A DNA stretch of 32,286 nt from assembly GCA_017859955.1 (NCBI GenBank), contig JAFNAB010000058.1:1-32286 (forward strand), given 5' to 3'. Shown piece by piece: positions 15,999 through 23,991 of the stretch. The notes beneath the pieces were generated by a model. That model saw only the letters and a program-made list of their open reading frames with translations, was not told where the DNA came from and did not search any database. Positions within the stretch are counted from its first letter, which is position 1; each line of letters opens with the position of its first letter. Position numbers and translations under genes: made by a program. This DNA comes from Holophagaceae bacterium. Its GTDB lineage: Bacteria > Acidobacteriota > Holophagae > Holophagales > Holophagaceae.

Positions 15999-16514
15999 TC
16001 ATTTGGGGGCGTAGCGTTCCCGCAGGACCTGGATGTGGTGGGCCGCATGGCCCGGGATGAGGTAGCCCAGGGCGATCACGCCGATGGGCTTGTCATTGGC
16101 CTGCCCTATGCGTTCGAGGGAGGCCGGGGGAAGCCCCTGGAGCAGGGCCAGGCTCGACAGCCGCACGAGGCGGAATTCCTCTAGCAGATCAGCCAGGGAA
16201 CGGGCGCCAAAGCAGCCCTCAGCGACAAAGGCATCCTGATCAAAGCCCGGGAGGGAGCGCTGTTCGCCCCTGGCGAAGCTGAGCAGGCGATAGGCCAGGA
16301 CCCGTTCCGTATCCGTGATGTGACCCACCACCTCCTTGATGCTCCACTTGCCGTCGGCATAGCGGAAGTCACCGTCCAGGGGGGCCAGGAACTCGGCCAG
16401 CTCCTGGGGCTGGGTTTCGAGGATGGTCAAGTGCCGCTCGGGTGGCACCAGGGCGAGATAGGCGGCGTGGTTCGGCGCGAATGTGCCGGGTGGGGGAGCT
16501 GGCATCTGCAACAT
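15999..16514 (-). CDS. DinB-like four-helix bundle protein
   Basis: The 171-residue product fits the DinB/YfiT-like superfamily of metal-binding four-helix bundle proteins, some of which are thiol-dependent S-transferases. The putative metal histidines are in KEVVGHITDTER (about residue 65) and in the C-terminal GHAAHHIQVLRERY. I place the start at ATG 16514, with AAGGAAGG 4-5 bases upstream; an in-frame start at 16544 would add 10 residues. It diverges from the histidine kinase gene, with about 40 bp between starts. The substrate cannot be predicted. Confidence 0.85.
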   Translation of the reverse strand: MLQMPAPPPGTFAPNHAAYLALVPPERHLTILETQPQELAEFLAPLDGDFRYADGKWSIKEVVGHITDTERVLAYRLLSFARGEQRSLPGFDQDAFVAEGCFGARSLADLLEEFRLVRLSSLALLQGLPPASLERIGQANDKPIGVIALGYLIPGHAAHHIQVLRERYAPK

Positions 16515-16555
16515 GAAACCTTCCTTTCGTGCTGAGCCGAGCATACGCTGGCTTC

Positions 16556-17698
16556 ATGGTTCGCAGCACCCAACTTCATCCCTGGTTCCTGGCAACCCTG
16601 CCCCTGGCCTTCGTCTTCTTCGGTCTGGCGATGTTCGCCATCCGCTGGTGGCGCATGCGTGGTCGCCGGCGGGAGGACCCTGAGGCGCTGCTACTAGGGG
16701 CCGTGTCCCAGAGTCTCCAGGAGCGGGGAGCCCTGGCGGCGAGCCTGGGAGAGCTGCGGACGGTGCACGAGCGGGTCCTGGAAGCCCTGCCATTCGGGCT
16801 GCTCTGGGTGGACCAGCGGCAGCGGGTGGCTGGCCTGAACCGGGCCGGCCGGGAACTGCTGGGGGTGCGGCCCGGGGTCGTGGGGCTGGATGCTGTCTTC
16901 GTTCTGGATCCTTTTCCCTGGATCCTGGAAGGGCTGGGGCGGGAGCCCGGAGCGACCTGGCGTTGTGATGGCGGGGGGCGACGCTGGAGTCTACGGCGCA
17001 TTGCCACTCCCGATCGGGTGGGGGCCCTGGTGCAGTTCGAGGACATCACCGATGCGGAGCAGGAGGAACGAAGGGTGCTCCTGCGGGAACGCTTCGCCGA
17101 ACTGGGGGAGATGACGGCCGGCGTGGCCCATCAGCTCAAGAACGGTCTGGCGGTCCTGAAGGGGCAGGGGCAGCTGCTGAAGCGGGCGGGGCACGGCGCG
17201 GCGGCGGACGCCCTCCTGGAAGAGACCGAAGAGCTGGATCTGCTGGTCCAGCGATTCCTCCAGTGGGCCAAGCCCCTGGAGCCGCGGTGTGTGGAGTTGG
17301 ACCTCCAGGATCTGGCCTCCCAGGCCCTTCGGGAGGTGGGGAAACGACCCCTGGCCCAGGATCGGGAGCTGTCGCTTTCCGGTGAAGGTCGGGCCCTGGC
17401 AGATCCCATGCTGTTGCACCAGGCCCTGGTGAACCTGCTGGAGAACGCCTGTCAGGCGACCCCAGCTGGGGGGCGGGTCCAGGTATACGTCCACGAGGGG
17501 AGTCTGGAGATCCTGGATGAAGGTCCGGGGCTCGGAGAGGATACCCTCATCAGGATGCTGCGGCCTTTCGAGTCCGGCAGGCCCGATGGCACCGGTCTGG
17601 GGCTTCCCCTGGCCTTGAAATGGCTGAATGCCCAGGGGGCGGACCTCCGCTTCCTCCCCCGTTCCGAGGGGGGAACCCGGGTCTGTATTCATTGGTAA
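16556..17698 (+). CDS. Membrane PAS-domain sensor histidine kinase
   Basis: The 380-residue protein has one N-terminal membrane helix (about residues 9-31). A coiled linker and a PAS domain (about 70-165; it ends in the usual QFEDITDAEQEE) follow. The kinase core has the phospho-accepting H192 in GVAHQLKNGLAVL, the N-box NLLENA (N293-A298), the G1 box DEGPG (321-325) and the G2 box GTGLGL (345-350). It resembles NtrB/AtoS-type kinases that use HisKA. No response regulator is directly adjacent. ATG 16556 was chosen over the upstream GTG 16529, which overlaps the divergent gene's leader; its ribosome binding site is weak, so the start is uncertain. Confidence 0.88.
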   Translation: MVRSTQLHPWFLATLPLAFVFFGLAMFAIRWWRMRGRRREDPEALLLGAVSQSLQERGALAASLGELRTVHERVLEALPFGLLWVDQRQRVAGLNRAGRELLGVRPGVVGLDAVFVLDPFPWILEGLGREPGATWRCDGGGRRWSLRRIATPDRVGALVQFEDITDAEQEERRVLLRERFAELGEMTAGVAHQLKNGLAVLKGQGQLLKRAGHGAAADALLEETEELDLLVQRFLQWAKPLEPRCVELDLQDLASQALREVGKRPLAQDRELSLSGEGRALADPMLLHQALVNLLENACQATPAGGRVQVYVHEGSLEILDEGPGLGEDTLIRMLRPFESGRPDGTGLGLPLALKWLNAQGADLRFLPRSEGGTRVCIHW

Positions 17699-17708
17699 GG
17701 GCAATCCC

Positions 17709-18668
17709 ATGACCTTCTTCGATCTCGCCTCCCTGGCCAAACCCCTGGTGACGGCGCCCCTGGCCCTGACCCACCTGGATCTCGACCTGGATCGGCGCCG
17801 GACCCTGGGCTTCGCCAGCCGCGAGGAACCTCTCACGGTCCGGCAAATGCTCTCCCACAGTTCAGGCCTTCCCGCTTGGTATCCCTATCGTCCTGGGAGC
17901 CTGGCCGAGGACCTGGCGGTTTTTCAGGGCTGGGGGAAGCACGCCCTTCTCGCTCAGGGGCGGGTTGGCGAATTCCTATACTCCGATCTGGGATACCGGA
18001 TGTTGGCGGAGCTTCTGGAGCAGGAGACTGGACAGTCTTTTCAGGAGCTGGGGCTGAGGGGCAGCGGGCTTCTTCCCGCGCCCTGGTCCGAAGCGCCCCG
18101 GCTGGTTCCAGATGGGCAGGATGCGGAAGCTTGGCGGGTGGCCTGTCCCGAGCTGCCCTTTCCGTCCCAGGGTCCCGGGCTGCCCCATGATAGCAATGCC
18201 CGGGCAGGGATGAGGGGGCATTCGGGTTTTGGGTGCACCCCTGAATGCCTGAAGAGGGCCCTGGAGGCATGGTTGGCCGGCGGGTTTCCCCAGCGCATGG
18301 CGGTGGATACCGTCCAGGCGGCGGATGGGGCCCGGTGGGGCCTCGGGCTTCAGCGGGCTCTCAAGGGGTCAGGGCGCTTCGGGGAGCTGCTGGCCCGGGT
18401 GCCCCTGGGAACTTCCGGCATCCATGTGATCGTGGCGGATGACCCAGCGTTGCCTCCTCCAGCCCCGCCCATCGAGGGGGCATATGGCGAGGCCTCAGCC
18501 TTCTGGTATCACTTGGCCTACACCGGCCCGGCTCTCTTCGTGCGTCCGGCCGATGGCCTCTGCATCGCCCTGTTGACCCACCGCCAGGGGCCCTCCGGTG
18601 AACTCCTGGACGCCGAGTGCCTCCGGGCCCGACGCTGGACCATGCTGGATGGGTGGTTGAAGGGCTAG
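17709..18668 (+). CDS. Beta-lactamase-related serine hydrolase
   Basis: The 319-residue product belongs to the class C beta-lactamase/penicillin-binding-protein-like hydrolases (COG1680). The catalytic SxxK is S8-L-A-K11 in FDLASLAKP. The second motif is the YSDLGYR stretch (about 96-102), and a GHSGFG motif follows HDSNARAG. The family usually has 40 or more residues before SxxK; here only seven precede it from ATG 17709. The frame is open upstream (to 17628) but overlaps the kinase gene. Either the N-terminus is naturally short or an unusual start is used. No signal peptide is visible. The natural substrate is unknown. Confidence 0.82.
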   Translation: MTFFDLASLAKPLVTAPLALTHLDLDLDRRRTLGFASREEPLTVRQMLSHSSGLPAWYPYRPGSLAEDLAVFQGWGKHALLAQGRVGEFLYSDLGYRMLAELLEQETGQSFQELGLRGSGLLPAPWSEAPRLVPDGQDAEAWRVACPELPFPSQGPGLPHDSNARAGMRGHSGFGCTPECLKRALEAWLAGGFPQRMAVDTVQAADGARWGLGLQRALKGSGRFGELLARVPLGTSGIHVIVADDPALPPPAPPIEGAYGEASAFWYHLAYTGPALFVRPADGLCIALLTHRQGPSGELLDAECLRARRWTMLDGWLKG

Positions 18669-18712
18669 TCCTCTTGAGCCAGACTGTGACAAACCCCTGT
18701 CTGGATCCATCC

Positions 18713-18795
18713 ATGCCAATACGCAACGTGCTTGCTGTAGGTCTTCTCCAGGTTCTCGTGGCCTTCGGCTGAATATCCTGCTGGCCTTCGGTGCT
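18713..18795 (+). other. Probable frameshifted 5' end of the first carotenoid gene
   Basis: ATG 18713 begins MPIRNVLAVGLLQVLVAFG and then stops at 18770. The following gene's frame lacks an ATG, GTG or TTG before TTG 18796, yet its likeness to the second paralogue extends upstream of that codon. TGGCCTTCGG occurs at 18759-18768 and 18782-18791 (23 bp apart). Removing one 23-bp unit joins the two frames as LVAFGALSHSAWLWGW, a continuous membrane helix. Confidence 0.55.
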
Positions 18796-19458
18796 TTGAG
18801 TCATTCAGCCTGGCTTTGGGGGTGGCGTCGCTGCCTCCTGTTCTTCAGTGTCTCAGCGGGCCTGACCTTCGTGTTGGAGGCTCTGAGTCTCGCCACAGAC
18901 CTTGCCACGCCCTACTACTACACCGCAGTCCTGGGACCGCGCTTTCTGGGGGTGCCGGTCATCATCCCCCTGGGCTGGTTCACCATGCTCTACCTGAGCC
19001 ATGTTGTGGTGAACCTCATGGTGGATGGCCATCCCCGTTGTGAACGGCGGGGCCACGGCCGGACCGTCTTCCTGGCCCTTCTTACGGCGCTTGTGATGAG
19101 TTCCTGGGATCTGACCCTGGATCCCTACATGGTCCAGATCGTGAAAGCCTGGGTCTGGCTCCAGCCCGGGGGCTTCCTGGGCATTCCTTTCGCCAACTAC
19201 GTGAGCTGGCTGGAACTGACCTTCATCATCTGCCTCTGTTATCGGGTGGCCCAAGGGGGCTTGCCAGAGGCTGGGCCCACCGAACCCTCAAGGGCCCTGG
19301 TGGCACTTCCGGTCATCCTCTATGGCCTGATCGGGCTTTCCGGCTGCTTTGTGGGTCTGGCAGGTGGCCTGGCGGTCCTGCCGCCTTTCACCATGGGTAT
19401 CGCCGCTCTGGGAGCTCTCGGACGTCTCCTGCAGCAGTCGGAAGGGGGTGAGGCATGA
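18796..19458 (+). CDS. CruF-like carotenoid biosynthesis membrane protein (DUF422), first copy
   Basis: The 220-residue product, as read from TTG 18796, is a polytopic membrane protein of the DUF422/CruF family, whose members hydrate carotenoid ends (e.g. bisanhydrobacterioruberin or gamma-carotene hydratase). It shares with the downstream gene the PYYYTAVLGPRFLGVPVIIPLGWF region, the SSWDLTLDPYMVQIVKAWVW stretch and a C-terminal PPFTMGI motif. Compared with that 278-residue paralogue it lacks the first membrane segments, and its start falls inside a helix. This fits a 5' frameshift (see 18713-18795). Its stop overlaps the next gene's ATG (ATGA). Other carotenoid enzymes (CrtB, CrtI) are not in the window, so the substrate is open. 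Confidence 0.8.
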   Translation: MSHSAWLWGWRRCLLFFSVSAGLTFVLEALSLATDLATPYYYTAVLGPRFLGVPVIIPLGWFTMLYLSHVVVNLMVDGHPRCERRGHGRTVFLALLTALVMSSWDLTLDPYMVQIVKAWVWLQPGGFLGIPFANYVSWLELTFIICLCYRVAQGGLPEAGPTEPSRALVALPVILYGLIGLSGCFVGLAGGLAVLPPFTMGIAALGALGRLLQQSEGGEA

Positions 19459-20291
19459 TGCTTCGCAAGCAGTACGATCGGCATCTGGAACGGGATATCG
19501 AATACAGCCCCATGGTAGAGGTGGTCCTGATCGTGGCTCTGTCCATCCTTCTGGCGGCCCATTTGGGGGTTCTGGGCTGGCAGATCACCCTGGGCAAGCT
19601 CCCCTTTCAGGCCATGACCTACACCTTCTCGACCCTGGTGCTCGTCCATGCTGTATACCTTCTCGGCTGGCAGCGAGCCCTGTTCTTTTTCGTGTTGACC
19701 CTGGTGGTCTCCTTCGTCATGGAATACCTGGGGGTCAAGACGGGGGTCATCTTCGGGGCCTACCACTACACCGATGTCCTGAACCCCAAGCTTGCGGGCA
19801 CTGTGCCCATGGTGATTCCTCTTGCCTATTTCATGGTCCTCTATCCGAGTCGGATGATGGCGGACTTGATCACCTGGGGCAAGGCGGCGGGGGTCACTAA
19901 GGGACTTCTGTGGAGCCTTTTCACGGCGGTGCTGGCGGCGATGACCATGACTGCCTGGGATCTGTCCATGGATCCGGTGATGGTCCATGAGGTCAAGGCG
20001 TGGGTGTGGGAGCGAGGTGGGCCCTATTTCGGCATTCCCCTTCAGAACTTTTTCGGATGGTTCCTGACCACCTTCATCATCGCCTTCCTGGGGGAATGCA
20101 CCGAGCGATACCTGCCCTTGCGTCCCCTTGGTCGGCTCCATCGGACCGTGATCTATCTGCCCCTCGTGGGATACGGGGCGCTCTGCCTGGGGGGACCCTT
20201 CGTCGGGATTCCTGTGGATACCCGGGTGATCTCTCCCTTCACCATGGCGGTGCCTCTCCTGGCGGCCTCCCTGCGGCTCTTCAGATACTGA
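19455..20291 (+). CDS. CruF-like carotenoid biosynthesis membrane protein (DUF422), second copy
   Basis: The 278-residue integral membrane protein has about seven hydrophobic segments and the DUF422 signatures: FGAYHYTDVLNPKLAG with PMVIPLAYF (about residues 97-121), and TAWDLSMDPVMVHEVKAWVW near 175-194. The aspartates in WDLSMDP are likely functional in the hydratase family. It is translationally coupled to the first copy and presumably acts on the same class of carotenoid, perhaps as the other half of a pair. Its 3' end overlaps the convergent Rrf2 gene by 11 bp. Start ATG 19455 has GGGGGTGAGG upstream. Confidence 0.85.
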   Translation: MMLRKQYDRHLERDIEYSPMVEVVLIVALSILLAAHLGVLGWQITLGKLPFQAMTYTFSTLVLVHAVYLLGWQRALFFFVLTLVVSFVMEYLGVKTGVIFGAYHYTDVLNPKLAGTVPMVIPLAYFMVLYPSRMMADLITWGKAAGVTKGLLWSLFTAVLAAMTMTAWDLSMDPVMVHEVKAWVWERGGPYFGIPLQNFFGWFLTTFIIAFLGECTERYLPLRPLGRLHRTVIYLPLVGYGALCLGGPFVGIPVDTRVISPFTMAVPLLAASLRLFRY

Positions 20292-20721
20292 AGTCGGGGT
20301 TCCCCTTGTCGAGGCTCTGCTGGCGCCGGGCCAGGTCCGCCAGGGTGTAGCCCTGGAGCACCTTGGCCATGGCGGAGGCCACTTCGCACCAGAGTTCCCG
20401 GGAGGCACAGGCGTCAATCCGGGTGCAGCAGGATGAATTGCGGACACACTCAAGAGGTGCGAGATCCCCTTCCATGGCCTGGATGATTTCCAGAGCCGTG
20501 ATGGTGGCGGGGTCACGGGTCAACTCATACCCGCCGTTGGGACCCCGCACAGCCTTGATGAGGCCCGCGGACTTCAGTCCCCCCACCAGGACGTGGATGT
20601 ACTTCCCGGAAAGATCCTGGTTGAGGGCGATGGCATCGACCAGGGTGGGTCCTTGCCTATAGTTGAGAGCGAGTTCGAGCATGACCCGGAGTCCGTAACG
20701 TCCCTTGGTGGACATCTTCAT
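20281..20721 (-). CDS. Rrf2-family transcriptional regulator (IscR/CymR-like)
   Basis: The 146-residue protein shows the Rrf2 winged helix: MKMSTKGRYGLRVMLELA at the start and KSAGLIKAVRGPNGGYELTRDP (about 50-71). Cysteines at 92, 98, 99 and 105 match the 92/98/104 spacing that binds the 2Fe-2S cluster in E. coli IscR, with a further C112. It diverges from the metB/metC-type and cysK genes, the arrangement seen for cysteine regulators of the CymR type. I infer that it senses cysteine or iron-sulfur status and controls that operon. ATG 20721 is supported by GAGGA 7 bases upstream. Confidence 0.92.
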   Translation of the reverse strand: MKMSTKGRYGLRVMLELALNYRQGPTLVDAIALNQDLSGKYIHVLVGGLKSAGLIKAVRGPNGGYELTRDPATITALEIIQAMEGDLAPLECVRNSSCCTRIDACASRELWCEVASAMAKVLQGYTLADLARRQQSLDKGNPDFSI

Positions 20722-20740
20722 GGGTTTTCCTCTATTTCTT

Positions 20741-20788
20741 TCAATTCAAATCAAAAAACTTGACAATATCCGGGCATCCCTCAGTATG
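20741..20788 (+). promoter_or_regulatory. Promoter region of the metB/metC-cysK operon
   Basis: TTGACA (20760-20765) is a consensus -35. A poor -10 (AGTATG, 20783-20788) lies at 17-bp spacing. Just upstream is an A/T-rich patch with TTCAA-type direct repeats (20741-20758), unlike the rest of this G+C-rich DNA. It is a plausible site for the divergently encoded Rrf2 regulator; a weak -10 would suit an activated or regulated promoter. Confidence 0.45.
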
Positions 20789-20825
20789 GGTGCACCGGCC
20801 AGTCCGGAACCGATGGAGATCCCGC

Positions 20826-22073
20826 ATGTCCGAGTCCAATGCGCCCGAAAGTCAAGCATATCACTTCGGGGTCCTGCCGCCCGGCAGCAACCCGGTGGTT
20901 GGTTGGGGACAGCGGCCCGAGCTGATGGCTGATGCTGGACTGGATACCCGTTGTGTCCACGCCGGGGCCCAGCCGGATCCCGCCTATGGCAGCGTAGTGC
21001 CCCCCATCTACCAGACCACCAATTTCGCTTTCTTTGATCTGGGCACCAATTCCGGCTTCGACTACACCCGTAGCGGTAACCCGACCCGGGCCCGCCTGGA
21101 GGAGGCCATCGCCAACCTGGAGGGCGGGTCCGCGGCGACCTGTACCAGCACCGGCATGTCGGCGGTGCTCCTGGCGCTGAACCTCCTGGAGCATGGCAGC
21201 CACGTGCTGGTGACCGAGGACTGCTACGGAGGTACCTTCCGGGCCCTGGAGCACGCCCGCAACACCTATGGACTCCAGGTGGAATACCTCGATCTGGCGG
21301 ATCTGGAGGCCGTCAAGGCCGCCTGGAAGCCCAATACGCGCATGGTCTGGATCGAGAGCCCCTCCAATCCGCTCCTGCGCCTGACGGACATCGCCGCCGT
21401 GGCGGCCCTGGCCAAGGAACGCGGAGCTCTGTCCCTGGTGGACAACACCTTCCTCTCGCCCATCCTGCAGCGCCCTTTCGAACTGGGCGTCGATCTGGTC
21501 CTTCACAGCGCCACCAAGTACCTGAACGGCCACAGCGATGTGGTGAGCGGGGCCGTGGTGGCCGCTCCGGACCGGAAGGACCTGGCCCAGCGTCTGCCCT
21601 ACCTCAACAACCTCCTGGGCATCAGCCAGAGCCCCCACGATTGCTTCCTGGTGCTCCGGGGGCTCAAGACCCTCACCCTTCGCATGGCGGCCCATGAGGC
21701 CAACGCCTCTGAGCTGGCCCGCCGTCTGGTGGTCCACCCCGCCGTTGCCAAGGTGAACTACCCCGGTCTCACCACCCATCCCCAGCACGAACTGGCCTTG
21801 CGCCAGCAGAAGGGCTTCGGAGGAATGATCAGCTTCGAACTCAAGGACCCGGCCAAGGTCCCCGCCGTACTGCGGGGCCTGCGCTGGTTCACCTTGGCCG
21901 AGAGCCTGGGGGGGGTGGAAAGCCTTGTGGCCCACCCCGCCACCATGACCCATGCCTCCATGACTCCGGAAGCCCGCCAGCGTGCCGGGATCACGGACAA
22001 CCTCATCCGTCTCAGCATCGGCATCGAATCCCTGGAGGACCTCTGGGCCGACCTGAAACAACAACTCGATTGA
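20826..22073 (+). CDS. Cystathionine gamma-synthase/gamma-lyase family PLP enzyme
   Basis: The 415-residue product is a Cys/Met-metabolism PLP enzyme (fold type I). It shows the PLP lysine K231 in HSATKYLNGHSDV, Y80-R82 in the FDYTRSGNPTR motif and ESPSNPLL at 177-184. The first 38 residues are an extension before the usual LDTRCVHAG start. The family includes MetB (synthase), MetC/CGL (lyases) and O-acetylhomoserine enzymes; sequence alone does not separate them. Pairing with cysK next to an Rrf2 regulator resembles the mccA-mccB reverse transsulfuration pair of Bacillus, which would favour a gamma-lyase. ATG 20826 has GGAG 8 bases upstream. Confidence 0.88.
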   Translation: MSESNAPESQAYHFGVLPPGSNPVVGWGQRPELMADAGLDTRCVHAGAQPDPAYGSVVPPIYQTTNFAFFDLGTNSGFDYTRSGNPTRARLEEAIANLEGGSAATCTSTGMSAVLLALNLLEHGSHVLVTEDCYGGTFRALEHARNTYGLQVEYLDLADLEAVKAAWKPNTRMVWIESPSNPLLRLTDIAAVAALAKERGALSLVDNTFLSPILQRPFELGVDLVLHSATKYLNGHSDVVSGAVVAAPDRKDLAQRLPYLNNLLGISQSPHDCFLVLRGLKTLTLRMAAHEANASELARRLVVHPAVAKVNYPGLTTHPQHELALRQQKGFGGMISFELKDPAKVPAVLRGLRWFTLAESLGGVESLVAHPATMTHASMTPEARQRAGITDNLIRLSIGIESLEDLWADLKQQLD

Positions 22074-22091
22074 TCCCAACAAGGAGATAAC

Positions 22092-22820
22092 ATGCCCCGT
22101 CCCAACCGTGTTGAGCACGCCTACGAACTGATCGGCCAGACGCCCGTGGTGCGCCTGAACCGCATCGTCCCCAAGGGAAGCGCCGCCATCTACGTCAAGC
22201 TGGAGAGCGCCAACCCCGGCGGCAGCGTCAAGGATCGCATCGCCCTCAGCATGATCGAGGACGCCGAGGCCAAGGGCCTTCTGAAGCCCGGTTCCATCCT
22301 GGTGGAGGCCACCAGCGGCAATACCGGCGTGGGCCTGGCCTTCGTGGCCGCCGCCAAGGGCTACGGCATCACCCTCACCATGCCCGAGACCATGACCCTG
22401 GAACGTCGGGCCATCCTGAAGGCCTATGGGGCCGAGCTGGTGCTTACGCCGGGCGCCCTGGGCATGAAGGGCGCCGTGGACAAGGCCGAGGAGCTGGCTG
22501 CCAGCGACTCCAAATACTTCCTGGTCCGCCAGTTCGAGAATCCCGCCAACCCTGCGGTCCACCGGCGCACCACGGCTCTGGAGATCCTGGAGCAGGTCCC
22601 GGAACTGGATGCCTTCATCGCGGGCATCGGCACCGGCGGCACCGTGACCGGCGTGGGCGAGGTTCTGGCCGAGAAGAAGCCCGGCACCCTGGTGGTGGCC
22701 GTGGAGCCCGTGGACAGCCCCCTGCTCACCCAGGGCAAGGCCGGCAGGGCTTCAGCTTCAAGGTCACTACGCAGGTGGGGGCGCTGCCCGCGGAGAAGGG
22801 GCTGCCCGCCAGGGCGGTAA
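22092..22820 (+). pseudogene. cysK: Cysteine synthase/cystathionine beta-synthase (cysK family), truncated at the 3' end
   Basis: Residues 1-218 are a clear O-acetylserine sulfhydrylase-family enzyme: PLP lysine K47 in GGSVKDRI, the SGNTG loop at 75-79, GIGTGGT at 178-184 and VEPVDSPLL at 205-212. At about 22746, just after QGKAG, the reading switches to unrelated Arg-rich residues and ends 24 codons later. Normal proteins run on for roughly another 80-90 residues, including the Ser-containing loop that binds the PLP ring nitrogen. The joined DNA is the 3' end of the opposite-strand propeller gene. Upstream it is intact, with AAGGAG 5 bases before the ATG and 18 bp after the preceding gene. 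The product is very probably inactive. Rearrangement or misassembly are the likely causes. Confidence 0.85.
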
Positions 22821-23859
22821 GGACCCCGGTGGCTGTGTCGATGCTGTAGGCCGAGACATTCTGGGAGCCATTGTTGGCCACGTAGAGGAATTTGCCCGAA
22901 GCATCCACTCGTATGGAGCAGGGATACAGGCCAGTGGGCACGGGACTGCCGATGGGACTCAAGGCCCCGGTGGCCGCATCGAGGCTGAGGACCGAGAGGG
23001 TGTTGTCCCCCTCGTTCGCCACATAGACATACTTGCCTGATGGGTCCACCGTTAGGTCCGCCGGACCTTGGCCGACAGTGAAGGGGCTGCCCGCCAGGGG
23101 GGTCAGGGCCCCGGTAGCGGAATCGACGCCATAGCCCAAGACGCTTGAGGAGCCTCCGACCACATAGAGATACTTGCCAGAGGGATCCGTTGCGGTCGAG
23201 CCTGGGTATGCGCTAGCCACGGAACTGATGGCCGTCAGGGCCCCGGTGGCGGCGTCGATGGCGTAGACGCTGAGGTTGAACTGCGCCAGATTCGGGAAAT
23301 AGGCATACTTGCCGCTGGGGTGCACGGTCATTCTCCCGGCACGTGCGTTGATGCGTTCGGACACGTCGCTGATGGTGAAAGGACTGCCGCTGATCTCCGT
23401 CAGGGCTCCGGTGCTCCCGTCGACGCGGTAGGCGGACACGCGATAGCCTGACGCACCAGTGAGCTGATTGCTGGCATAGGCGAAGGTGCCGGAGGGGGTC
23501 AGGGTCAGGTCCCTAGGGGCCGGGGCCGCCACCGGGCTGCCTTGGAGCGTCAGAGCCCCGGTGGTGGCGTTGATGCTGAAGGCCTGGATGCCGCCGGCGT
23601 CCGGCAGTGTTGCATAGGCAAAATTGCCGCTGGGGTGCAGGACCATTTGGTCTGCCCCGCTGGCGGAAATGGGGCTGCCGAGGGCACTCAGGGCCCCGGT
23701 GGCGGTATCCATGCGGTAGGCCGAAATATCTGATGAGCTTTTGTTGACGACGTAGGCGCTGGTGTCAATGGACTGGGTTTTTTTAGTGTGGCTGCCGCCG
23801 CAGGCGGTGGCAAGGGCCAGCGCCGCGCAGGCGAGGATGGCGGGCAAATTAGGGCGCAT
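22726..23859 (-). CDS. Seven-repeat beta-propeller lipoprotein (lactonase/YncE-like)
   Basis: The 377-residue product begins [20 protein letters not shown], a signal peptide ending in a weak lipobox with C20, so it is probably a surface or periplasmic lipoprotein. Seven copies of a roughly 45-50-residue repeat follow. Each has an (D/N)xxTGxL turn (e.g. [20 protein letters not shown]) and a PSGKYxY strand, which predicts a seven-bladed propeller like 6-phosphogluconolactonase/YncE relatives. The repeat unit seems complete up to VVTLKLK. The last seven residues (PCRPCPG) are encoded by the antisense of the truncated cysK, so its true end was lost or replaced. ATG 23859 has GGAG 5 bases upstream. 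Enzyme activity is doubtful; many such proteins only bind. Confidence 0.85.
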   Translation of the reverse strand: MRPNLPAILACAALALATACGGSHTKKTQSIDTSAYVVNKSSSDISAYRMDTATGALSALGSPISASGADQMVLHPSGNFAYATLPDAGGIQAFSINATTGALTLQGSPVAAPAPRDLTLTPSGTFAYASNQLTGASGYRVSAYRVDGSTGALTEISGSPFTISDVSERINARAGRMTVHPSGKYAYFPNLAQFNLSVYAIDAATGALTAISSVASAYPGSTATDPSGKYLYVVGGSSSVLGYGVDSATGALTPLAGSPFTVGQGPADLTVDPSGKYVYVANEGDNTLSVLSLDAATGALSPIGSPVPTGLYPCSIRVDASGKFLYVANNGSQNVSAYSIDTATGVLTALAGSPFSAGSAPTCVVTLKLKPCRPCPG

Positions 23860-23991
23860 AGACACTCCAAAGGGGGATGGGCACGCGGAACGGAGAGGGG
23901 CCTCCGGGCCAGGGTGACTCACCATAGCTCTTCATAATTGGCTTTGTATGCCGGGCAAATCCCCTACACGAATGGGACTGTACTGGAGAAA

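Noticed and set aside
20781-22562. A 593-codon minus-strand open frame opposite the metB/metC and cysK genes
   Set aside because: It spans two well-supported genes and shows only shadow-frame composition.
22726-23859. Regularly spaced repeats that might suggest a CRISPR or tandem DNA array
   Set aside because: The repeats are in protein sequence (propeller blades), divergent at DNA level and in frame.
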